From positions 1 to 26,911 of the IMG/VR virus record IMGVR_UViG_3300030333_001894: DNA of 26,911 nt, one strand, 5' to 3'. Each line of letters begins with the position of its first letter. Within the stretch, counting starts at the first letter, position 1. The stretch is from a virus. Under the pieces are notes generated by a model that was not told where the DNA came from, searched no databases, and saw only the letters and a program-made list of their open reading frames with translations. Of this stretch, positions 1-5,464 are shown piece by piece. The position numbers and the translations under genes were made by a program.

Positions 1-371
1 AAGGAGTTCTACTGGTTCGCCCTTATACTAACGATATCTGTGCTCATTGGAGATTTAAGACACCAGAGATTGCAGTAAAATCATCCAATAAAATCTTTGC
101 AATGTATCTTGACTACCGAGATGAGAAAGACTTTATCGGTATGGATATGTGTCGTAAGTTTTTAGAGATGGGTTTTACACGTTCAAGACGTTATGCTAAT
201 CATCGCACAGGCAAGAAATATGACGATGAAGGTAATGTAAGACCCCAAGAACCAGATCATGCTACTTGTGATTTTGCTAAATCCGCACAAATATTTAAGA
301 AGGTAAGAGATATAGTTGCTTACAATGATACATACAAATGTATGCGAAAACAATGGAGAGCAGCAGAATGA
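1..371 (+). CDS. DUF4385-like conserved phage protein, 5' partial
   Basis: The frame is open from the left edge (first full codon at 3) to the TGA at 369-371, so the visible 122 residues are the C-terminal part of a longer protein. Visible motifs include HWRFKTPEIA, then YRDEKDFIGMDMCRKFLEMG and RRYANHRTGKKYDDEG. I recognise this pattern (an Arg/Lys-rich 'RRYANH..GKKYD..G' block near the C-terminus) from the DUF4385 family found in cyanophages and bacteria; the function is unknown. An internal ATG at 102 exists, but the conserved-looking sequence upstream of it argues against that as the true start. The stop overlaps the ATG of the next gene (ATGA, 368-371), suggesting translational coupling. 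Confidence 0.75.
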   Translation, partial: GVLLVRPYTNDICAHWRFKTPEIAVKSSNKIFAMYLDYRDEKDFIGMDMCRKFLEMGFTRSRRYANHRTGKKYDDEGNVRPQEPDHATCDFAKSAQIFKKVRDIVAYNDTYKCMRKQWRAAE

Positions 372-544
372 CTCAACCTTCATCTTATCACATATATTTT
401 GGGGAAAAGGTTTTATTTAAAAACTTAACTCTTGAAGAATTTGAACTGATCTGGAAAAAATTATATACTTCTTATTGGAAAGAAGAAATTACTTACTCTG
501 TGTGTTTTGAACCAGAGTATATGACAGACGAGGTATCGTTTTGA
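368..544 (+). CDS. Small conserved hypothetical protein (58 aa)
   Basis: The start is placed at ATG 368, which overlaps the upstream TGA as ATGA. An upstream in-frame ATG at 338 lies inside the previous gene and is less likely. The product is acidic and aromatic-rich (HIYFGEKVLFKNLTLEEFEL), without signal peptide, membrane segment or recognisable catalytic motif. Similar short proteins with an 'LFKNL..EEF..IW' pattern occur in cyanophage genomes, but I cannot assign a function. It sits in a run of tiny overlapping genes (368-544, 541-645, 638-856), so all are probably co-translated. Confidence 0.6.
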   Translation: MTQPSSYHIYFGEKVLFKNLTLEEFELIWKKLYTSYWKEEITYSVCFEPEYMTDEVSF

Positions 545-645
545 AAAAAGAAAAAGAACGCGAGTACGCAAAAGATCGAATGGAATACTTCAGAGAGTTC
601 CATCGAGTTATCGCACCAGTTGTAGTGAGGAAAAAGGATGACTAA
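541..645 (+). CDS. Very small charged ORF with TTG start (34 aa)
   Basis: A TTG at 541-543 overlaps the previous stop (TTGA), and the frame runs to TAA at 643-645, overlapping the next gene's ATG at 638 by 8 nt. The product begins KKEKEREYAKDRMEYFREFH and is strongly charged, predicted helical. No family is recognised. The tight fit between two neighbours on both sides supports coding, but the length and the non-ATG start leave real doubt. Confidence 0.4.
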   Translation: MKKEKEREYAKDRMEYFREFHRVIAPVVVRKKDD

Positions 646-856
646 AATTTATGCTACTGTAGTTGTTGGTGCATTGGCATGGTGTGCTGCAGCACAATCT
701 CAAGAGTTTGATGTTTATGATATCAACCACTGGGCAGCTATGCACAATGCGTTTGTCAAACATCAACAACAAGAACAGGTAAAAGCAAATGCTACTGATC
801 CTAGTGATGCTATAGATAGTGCGTTACTTGATTTTTGGAATGATGACGGAGTATGA
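638..856 (+). CDS. Small exported-type hypothetical protein (72 aa)
   Basis: The product starts MTKIYATVVVGALAWCAAAQ: a basic start, a hydrophobic stretch of about 14 residues and small residues (AAAQ) near positions 17-20. This is a typical signal peptide, or possibly a lipoprotein-like or membrane anchor, although the Cys at 16 lacks a clean lipobox. The mature part is acidic and His/Gln-rich (NHWAAMHNAFVKHQQQEQ). The start codon follows a purine-rich GAGGAAAAAGG tract. It may act in the host envelope, but no family is recognised. Confidence 0.6.
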   Translation: MTKIYATVVVGALAWCAAAQSQEFDVYDINHWAAMHNAFVKHQQQEQVKANATDPSDAIDSALLDFWNDDGV

Positions 857-905
857 AAGAAGAGCACTTGACCCCTGTTGGCAACACAAACAGGAGTGTA
901 TCGCA

Positions 906-1091
906 ATGTTCACCCTCGATTCACACAACACTAGCTACATATATCGTAGAGAAGATGGCACATATTACTGGCAGCATTGTAGAAAAGAAGCGGAAGACGA
1001 CCTCTTTGTAGATGCTGATGGGTTACAACTAGAACTCCTAGGTAATCCTGTACTATCTAAAGAATTTATTTTTAAAGCAATATTTTATTAA
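906..1091 (+). CDS. Small hypothetical protein (61 aa; start uncertain)
   Basis: I chose ATG 906 because AGGAG lies at 892-896, nine bases upstream. The same frame is open further 5', with alternative ATGs at 840, 843 and 819, which would give 83-90 residues and overlap the preceding gene. The core sequence (YIYRREDGTYYWQHCRKEAE, then DLFVDADG) is acidic and aromatic and looks like a genuine folded small protein; the family is unknown. Its TAA at 1089-1091 overlaps the stop codon of gp53 on the opposite strand, so the two transcription units converge with no spacer or hairpin terminator between them. Confidence 0.55.
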   Translation: MFTLDSHNTSYIYRREDGTYYWQHCRKEAEDDLFVDADGLQLELLGNPVLSKEFIFKAIFY

Positions 1092-2035
1092 TAACCGCCA
1101 CCGTATCCCGATCCAGAAGATCCAGATCCAGAAGAGCCGCTAGAACTTGAACCAGAACTGCTAGAACTAGAGGAGGAACTAGAAGAAGAACTACTGCTGG
1201 AACTCGAAGTGGAGGACGTGCTTGTCGTTGCATTTGTTGTAGTAGATGTAGTAGATGTAGTAGATGCTGTGCTACTTACTGTTGTTGTTCCAGAAGATAC
1301 ACCTGCTGCTGTAGGTCCGAAGTCATATGATGTTACTGCACCTGTAGGAGCTGTAAGTAAACCACTAGAAGCAACAGAAGAACCTGCTTGATTAGTAAAT
1401 CTTGATGATATGCTGAGAGGAGTTTTCTTATTACCTGCATCATCTAGTTCTGCATGTGCATCATAAGAAACAAGTTCTTCAAACTCATCAACAAATTTAT
1501 TAACTATTTGATTGGTAGGAACTAATATAAAACGTTTTTGTTCATTGATAAATGTTTCATGTTCATAGTTCGATACAGGATAAATTGATAATCCTTCACT
1601 CAATGTAGTTCCGTCTGGAAGAGTAGTTCTCCAAGTAGAATTAACTTGTACTCCTGCTTTTATAAAAACTATGCCATTATATAATGCCTCTTGAGTTTCA
1701 TAGTGGTGAACAGCATCTGGATCACCATACTTATTTCTTACAAATTTTTGCAATTCAGATTCAGTCTTTGGCCACTGTTCATATACGTCTGTTATATTAT
1801 TAGTCATTAAAATAACCCAATCTAAGAATGGATCACCAAAAAGTTTTTCAGCAAGGTCAGATGGTTTAGCACTTGTTGGAATTGAAGTTCTTTCAAAAAA
1901 TGTTGTGTATCTATCTAAATCTTCTCTGGGTATGATTCTCCTAAAGATATTCTTTACTAGGCGATACTTGTATGCCTCCTCTGTGTTGACACCTTCGCCA
2001 ACATAAACATTAGGTAAAAAATCGAAATATGCCAT
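1088..2035 (-). CDS. 53: Baseplate wedge subunit gp53
   Basis: A 315-residue homologue of T4 gp53, a wedge protein that links baseplate wedges around the hub. The N-terminal ~200 residues carry the family pattern: NVYVGEGVNTEEAYKYRLVKNIFRRI is followed by LAEKLFGDPFLDWVILMTNN (61-80) and the 'W..TESELQKFV..KYGD' segment. T4 gp53 is about 196 residues; this protein has an extra C-terminal extension (about 215-315) that becomes almost pure Ser/Thr and then Ser/Gly, ending GSGYGGGY. The ATG at 2033-2035 follows the gp48 stop by one base, so gp48-gp53 form a - strand operon. Confidence 0.85.
   Translation of the reverse strand: MAYFDFLPNVYVGEGVNTEEAYKYRLVKNIFRRIIPREDLDRYTTFFERTSIPTSAKPSDLAEKLFGDPFLDWVILMTNNITDVYEQWPKTESELQKFVRNKYGDPDAVHHYETQEALYNGIVFIKAGVQVNSTWRTTLPDGTTLSEGLSIYPVSNYEHETFINEQKRFILVPTNQIVNKFVDEFEELVSYDAHAELDDAGNKKTPLSISSRFTNQAGSSVASSGLLTAPTGAVTSYDFGPTAAGVSSGTTTVSSTASTTSTTSTTTNATTSTSSTSSSSSSSSSSSSSSSSSSGSSSSGSSGSGSSGSGYGGGY
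1092..1310 (-). repeat. Low-complexity Ser/Thr/Gly-coding tract in gp53
   Basis: The 3' part of gp53 encodes a run of about 20 serines bordered by Thr-rich and Gly/Ser-rich stretches. Ser codons are mixed (TCT, TCC, TCG, AGT, AGC), so the run is not one expanded triplet. A true tandem DNA repeat is embedded at 1239-1265: three exact copies of GTAGTAGAT on the + strand, encoding Ser/Thr on the - strand. Confidence 0.9.
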
Positions 2036-2036
2036 G

Positions 2037-3140
2037 TTAGAAACCTGCGATAATGTCGTCCTGATTTAGAAGTTTAACTTCTGTGAACTGTATGTTTAAA
2101 ATGACTGCGGGTACTTGAATCATTGTACCGTTGACACTTTTGAATGATGTGTATTGGTTGTCAGGAGTATAATTAATATTAATTCCAGAACAAACACAAG
2201 CTTGCATTCTGTAGTGTAATCTTTGAGTTGCAGACAACTCTGGATCTAAACCATTACTTGTATCTAGCATCATATCAGGATCAATACGAAGATAATCCAA
2301 ATCATAATGGTCAGGAATTTGAAAGAATCTTTTTTGATCGTTTAGCTGACTTATTGCTCCAGTATTCAATAAATTATTTAATTCCGTACCAGCTTCATCT
2401 TGAAAGTCTGAATTATTATGATAAGCACTTCCCTCTTTAGCATCATCATCATTAACTCTTTTAAATAGGTTGAAATCTCCACTTGTAACTTGAGGATGAG
2501 CACCTACCTTTAAATATTGAATTATATTTTTAATTTCTTGTGCCTCTCTATAGTTTCTTGCCAGCATTTTAATATTGAAACTATGATTTCTAAAATTCAT
2601 CTGACTGAAAAGTTGTTCAGTGTATGGGTTGAACACTTTTCCCGAACGTAAACCTGATAACACACTTGCATCTAAGTTACCTTGAACACCAAAAAATCCA
2701 GACACAGCGTTCGCACCTTGAGAAAGAGCACTTGCTAAAAACTCTGGTCTAAGAGCAGATGCTGCATTTTGAAGAGATACCGCTAATGATTCTGCAGTAC
2801 CTGCTCCTAAAGCATCGATAGCTGCAGCACCACCTACACCTAAGTTAACTTGGCGATATACTGGTTGATACTGAGCATTGATACCTGCAGGTAATGATAG
2901 ATAGACTGTAGATCTATGTTGATTTTTTATTCCGTCTGAACTAGGGAGAAAATCTGTGTTCGCTCCATAGTATTTTCCATCTCTATATGTTGTTCTCTGT
3001 CTACGAATCTTTAAATAGTCAATCATGCCAGTAGAACCCGTGGCATCATCTCCCAAGAAATTTTCCGCACTAGACACAGGAGCCTTGTAAGGGTATCTCA
3101 TAGTGAGATTATATCTATTATCGTCTTTGAATACTGACAA
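2037..3140 (-). CDS. 48: Baseplate tail-tube cap gp48
   Basis: 367 residues, close to T4 gp48 (about 364). gp48 caps the baseplate hub and, with gp54, nucleates the tail tube. Support comes from size, position directly before gp53 and divergent from gp4/gp54, and family-like segments: an Ala/Gly-rich middle (about 105-170), then FNPYTEQLFSQMNFRNHSFN and ARNYREAQEIKNIIQYLKVG (about 190-230), matching the gp48/gp54 tube-like fold region 'F.W...P....E...I..I...'. The start appears to be TTG (3138-3140): an in-frame TAG lies only five codons upstream and the next in-frame ATG is at residue 14. A - strand late-promoter motif lies 35 nt upstream. Confidence 0.8.
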   Translation of the reverse strand: MSVFKDDNRYNLTMRYPYKAPVSSAENFLGDDATGSTGMIDYLKIRRQRTTYRDGKYYGANTDFLPSSDGIKNQHRSTVYLSLPAGINAQYQPVYRQVNLGVGGAAAIDALGAGTAESLAVSLQNAASALRPEFLASALSQGANAVSGFFGVQGNLDASVLSGLRSGKVFNPYTEQLFSQMNFRNHSFNIKMLARNYREAQEIKNIIQYLKVGAHPQVTSGDFNLFKRVNDDDAKEGSAYHNNSDFQDEAGTELNNLLNTGAISQLNDQKRFFQIPDHYDLDYLRIDPDMMLDTSNGLDPELSATQRLHYRMQACVCSGININYTPDNQYTSFKSVNGTMIQVPAVILNIQFTEVKLLNQDDIIAGF

Positions 3141-3150
3141 GGGTAAAGTG

Positions 3151-3158
3151 CCTAAATA
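3151..3158 (+). promoter_or_regulatory. Late-type promoter motif CCTAAATA (for gp4)
   Basis: Resembles the T4 late-promoter consensus TATAAATA and the cyanophage variant with CTAAATA. It ends 21 nt before the gp4 ATG, the same spacing as the other copies in this window. Confidence 0.6.
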
Positions 3159-3174
3159 TTATGGGATCTTTATG

Positions 3175-3182
3175 TATTTATG
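3175..3182 (-). promoter_or_regulatory. Late-type promoter motif CATAAATA (for gp48-gp53)
   Basis: On the - strand this reads CATAAATA, matching NATAAATA, 35 nt upstream of the gp48 TTG. It overlaps the gp4 start codon (3180-3182) on the other strand, so the two divergent promoters are interleaved. Confidence 0.6.
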
Positions 3183-3599
3183 CGATATCAAGGGAAATAT
3201 CGACCTAACTTTCCTAGAAAGTACAAAGGTGACCCAAGTAATGTCATCTATAGGTCATCTTGGGAATATAAATTTATGAAATGGTGTGATATTACTCCTT
3301 CCATACAGGAATGGGGTAGTGAAGAGATCATAATCCCTTACATTTCTCCTGTTGATGGTAAAAGACACAGATACTTCCCAGATTTTTACGTTAAAATCCA
3401 GAACAGGAAGTATTTAGTCGAGGTCAAACCCCTAAAACAAACAAGGGAACCTAAAACTCAAAAGAGAATTACAAAAAGATATATTAATGAGGTTGTTACA
3501 TGGAGTGTCAACCAAGCAAAGTGGAAAGCAGCAACCGAGTTCTGCAAAGATAACAACTGGGAATTTAAGTTAATTACTGAGAAGGAGTTAAAAGTCTAA
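3180..3599 (+). CDS. 4: Head completion protein gp4
   Basis: 139 residues, matching T4 gp4 (also called gp50), needed to finish DNA-filled heads before tail joining. The N-terminus (YRPNFPRKYKGDPSNVIYRS) and QEWGSEEIIIPYISP block resemble the family's 'Y.P.NP.KY.G....I.YRS' and 'WGSEE..IPY'. A PD-(D/E)XK nuclease-like core is visible: D68 in YFPDF and E81-x-K83 in LVEVKP, suggesting trimming or processing of DNA ends at the portal, though activity is inferred. The stop overlaps the gp54 start as TAATG (3597-3601). Confidence 0.9.
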   Translation: MRYQGKYRPNFPRKYKGDPSNVIYRSSWEYKFMKWCDITPSIQEWGSEEIIIPYISPVDGKRHRYFPDFYVKIQNRKYLVEVKPLKQTREPKTQKRITKRYINEVVTWSVNQAKWKAATEFCKDNNWEFKLITEKELKV

Positions 3600-4456
3600 T
3601 GGTATTTGGAAGCATTTTCACAGCGTTAAGTCAGGTAGCTGGCACTATCGTAGACGAAAGCAAATCAGGTATGCAATTTGAAGAGGCTGCGTACCCTTCC
3701 TATCAGGAATTTCTTGCGTTTAGTAAAAAATATGATCAGCAACCTAGTTTTAGTAACTTATTTTCGGTTCATTTTTCACCGCCAAGAATATTACAAAACA
3801 ACTTAACGATAAAGGGAGGAAGTAAAACTAGGAGGTTGAATCCTGGTGACCCCAAGATGAGAGATTTACTCAATCTTTATTGTCAATCAGTTAACATGCC
3901 TAGTAAACAGGTAACTACTGGTTCTGCTGTTAATGTTGGTGCTGCTGTTAAATATGCAACTGCTGCAGCATACAGTCAGTTAAATATGTCATTTATCATG
4001 CCTAAGTCTCAACAAACTCGTATATTTTTTGAGAGGTGGGTATCTAGAATGGTGCCAGATGCAAATCAAATGACGGAATTTTATGATAACTATGTGTGTC
4101 CTGCCTTAAGAATCTATAAATGGGAACGAGGTGGTGGTGATTTCATTAGTAACGATGCTAAGTTACAGGGTTTTGTTAACAAACAAACAGGAGATCCAAT
4201 CTATAACTTTAGAAAACATAAACTTACAGCGATGTATGAGATTCGTAATCTTTTTCCTTATAATATAGGGTCAACTCAACTAAACAATGACACTTCACGA
4301 GCTATGACTCTAACTGTAGGGTTTTTATATGAAAGGTATCGTGTTGCTGTTGAGGATGACTTTACTGATGATGGTAGGTTTAAATTTAGAAGAAACACTT
4401 CAGAGTCTCAAAACTTCCTACCAAACTTGGTTAACACTGGTGTAGGAGACTTCTAA
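3599..4456 (+). CDS. 54: Baseplate tail-tube initiator gp54
   Basis: 285 residues (T4 gp54 is about 320). gp54 sits on gp48 and starts polymerisation of the tail tube. Assignment rests on size, its place directly after gp4 and across from gp48, and a tube-protein-like pattern: FSVHFSPPRIL near the N-terminus, LNLYCQSVNMPSKQV (about 97-111), and INMSFIMP-like SQLNMSFIMPKSQQTRIFFE (about 130-149), followed by KLTAMYEIRNLFPYNIGS and a late VGFLYERYRV strand. This 'VNMP...F....R..FE.W...' organisation is shared with T4-type tube and tube-initiator proteins. Translation is coupled to gp4 through the TAATG overlap. Confidence 0.85.
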   Translation: MVFGSIFTALSQVAGTIVDESKSGMQFEEAAYPSYQEFLAFSKKYDQQPSFSNLFSVHFSPPRILQNNLTIKGGSKTRRLNPGDPKMRDLLNLYCQSVNMPSKQVTTGSAVNVGAAVKYATAAAYSQLNMSFIMPKSQQTRIFFERWVSRMVPDANQMTEFYDNYVCPALRIYKWERGGGDFISNDAKLQGFVNKQTGDPIYNFRKHKLTAMYEIRNLFPYNIGSTQLNNDTSRAMTLTVGFLYERYRVAVEDDFTDDGRFKFRRNTSESQNFLPNLVNTGVGDF

Positions 4457-4487
4457 AACGAAAATCAACTTTTATTTCCCAGAAAAG

Positions 4488-4532
4488 GGCAAAAAAAATC
4501 CCGCCAAAAATTTGACCCCTAGGGTTTTTGCC
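4488..4532 (+). other. Imperfect hairpin in the gp54-gp26 gap
   Basis: GGCAAAAA (4488-4495) pairs with TTTTTGCC (4525-4532), and CCC (4500-4502) with GGG (4522-4524) across a four-base bulge. No T-run follows on the + strand, so it is not a standard terminator. It abuts the late-promoter motif at 4531-4538. Role unknown. Confidence 0.35.
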
Positions 4533-4538
4533 TAAATA
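4531..4538 (+). promoter_or_regulatory. Late-type promoter motif CCTAAATA (for gp26)
   Basis: Same sequence as the motif before gp4, ending 27 nt before the gp26 ATG, in the only gap of more than 100 bp in this part of the window (4457-4565). Confidence 0.6.
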
Positions 4539-4565
4539 AAGTTACTGAATTGAAATATAAATTTC

Positions 4566-5279
4566 ATGGCATTACCAAAACTGAATGTACCTAAGTACAA
4601 AATCAAGTTACCTTCCGATGGAAGAACCGTAAATTATAGACCTTTTCTAGTAAAAGAGGAGAAACTTCTATTACTGGCAACTGAGTCTGGTGACCAATCA
4701 GAGTTAATTACAGCAGTTACAGACATTATTAAGTCTTGTACTGATATTCAAGATGTTGATCAACTACCAACATTCGATATTGAATATATTTTCTTACAGA
4801 TCAGAACTAAGTCTGTTGGTGAAACTATTAAATTATCAGTGACTTGCCCTGATGATGGAGAAACTCCTGTTGAGGTTGAAATTCCTTTAGATCAGATTAA
4901 AGTTACTAAGACTAGAGGTCATAAAAAGGATCTAAAAATTTCTGATGAAGTTACCATTACTATGGGATATCCAAAACTGGATACATTTATTAATATGAAC
5001 TTTATCGGTGATGAAGCACCAGGTATGGATCAAATTTTTGACATGGCAGCAAATTGTCTAGAAACAATTTCTGATACTGAACAAGTATATGATTGTGCAG
5101 ACACACCTAAAAAGGAAATTCTTGAATTTTTTGATTCAATGGACACCAAACAGTTCACTATGATTCAAAAGTTCTTTGAAACCATGCCAAAACTTTCTCA
5201 TAAGATACAGGTAACTAATCCCAACACAAATGTTGAAAGTGAAGTGGTTCTGGAAGGGTTAGCGTCTTTTTTCGCGTAG
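4566..5279 (+). CDS. 26: Baseplate hub assembly protein gp26
   Basis: 237 residues, similar to T4 gp26 (about 208), which helps assemble the central hub. The N-terminus (MALPKLNVPKYKIKLPSDGR then NYRPFLVKEEKLLLLA) is the typical opening of this family ('P....Y...LPS.g....YRPFLVKEEK.LL.A'). A beta-rich middle carries VTCPDDGETPVEVEIPLDQI. The C-terminal acidic helical part ends in LASFFA followed by TAG. Its place just before two tape-measure-like genes matches the position of tail assembly chaperones in other tailed phages. The last codons lie on a TTTTTTC slippery heptamer that opens a -1 extension (next entries). Confidence 0.85.
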   Translation: MALPKLNVPKYKIKLPSDGRTVNYRPFLVKEEKLLLLATESGDQSELITAVTDIIKSCTDIQDVDQLPTFDIEYIFLQIRTKSVGETIKLSVTCPDDGETPVEVEIPLDQIKVTKTRGHKKDLKISDEVTITMGYPKLDTFINMNFIGDEAPGMDQIFDMAANCLETISDTEQVYDCADTPKKEILEFFDSMDTKQFTMIQKFFETMPKLSHKIQVTNPNTNVESEVVLEGLASFFA

Positions 5280-5464
5280 CACTCCTTCATCAAGACCTAA
5301 AAGGTTATTATGAAAGCAATTTTGCTTTAATTCATCATCATAAATGGGATATGCAATATATTGACGATCTCATGCCTTGGGAAAAGGAAGTATATGTCAA
5401 TTTATTGGTTAATTTCCTAAAAGAGGAAGAAAAACGAATGAAGGAGCAACAATCACAACAGTAA
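5243..5464 (+). CDS. 51: gp51-like reading frame, expressed as gp26-51 -1 frameshift extension
   Basis: After the preceding in-frame TGA (5240-5242) this frame is open to TAA 5462-5464. It encodes RVALLHQDLKGYYESNFALI, then HHHKWDMQYIDDLMPWEKEV and a charged helical end. The 'Y..NFALIHHHK......L..M.PWEKE.Y' pattern is that of the small gp51-type protein found after gp26 in cyanomyoviruses (hub assembly; moderate confidence in the name). There is no ATG, GTG or TTG before 5351, which is already inside the conserved block, so independent initiation would lose it. Frameshifting at 5267-5273 gives a 299-residue fusion: 236 residues of gp26 plus 63 more. The stop immediately precedes the next gene's ATG. 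Confidence 0.75.
   Translation, partial: SGSGRVSVFFRVALLHQDLKGYYESNFALIHHHKWDMQYIDDLMPWEKEVYVNLLVNFLKEEEKRMKEQQSQQ
5267..5273 (+). promoter_or_regulatory. Probable -1 ribosomal frameshift site (T TTT TTC)
   Basis: In the gp26 frame the codons are TCT-TTT-TTC-GCG-TAG. The heptamer T TTT TTC fits X XXY YYZ exactly, so both tRNAs can re-pair on TTT TTT after slipping back one base. The new frame continues CGC GTA GCA CTC and stays open to 5464. The zero-frame stop is only one codon beyond the heptamer. No convincing hairpin is seen 5-9 nt downstream; a 7-bp inverted repeat at 5313-5328 is farther than usual. Confidence 0.7.

Noticed and set aside
5313-5328. AAAGCAA/TTGCTTT inverted repeat as frameshift stimulator
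   Set aside because: It begins about 40 nt after the slippery heptamer, beyond the usual 5-9 nt spacing, and is A/T-rich with a tiny loop.
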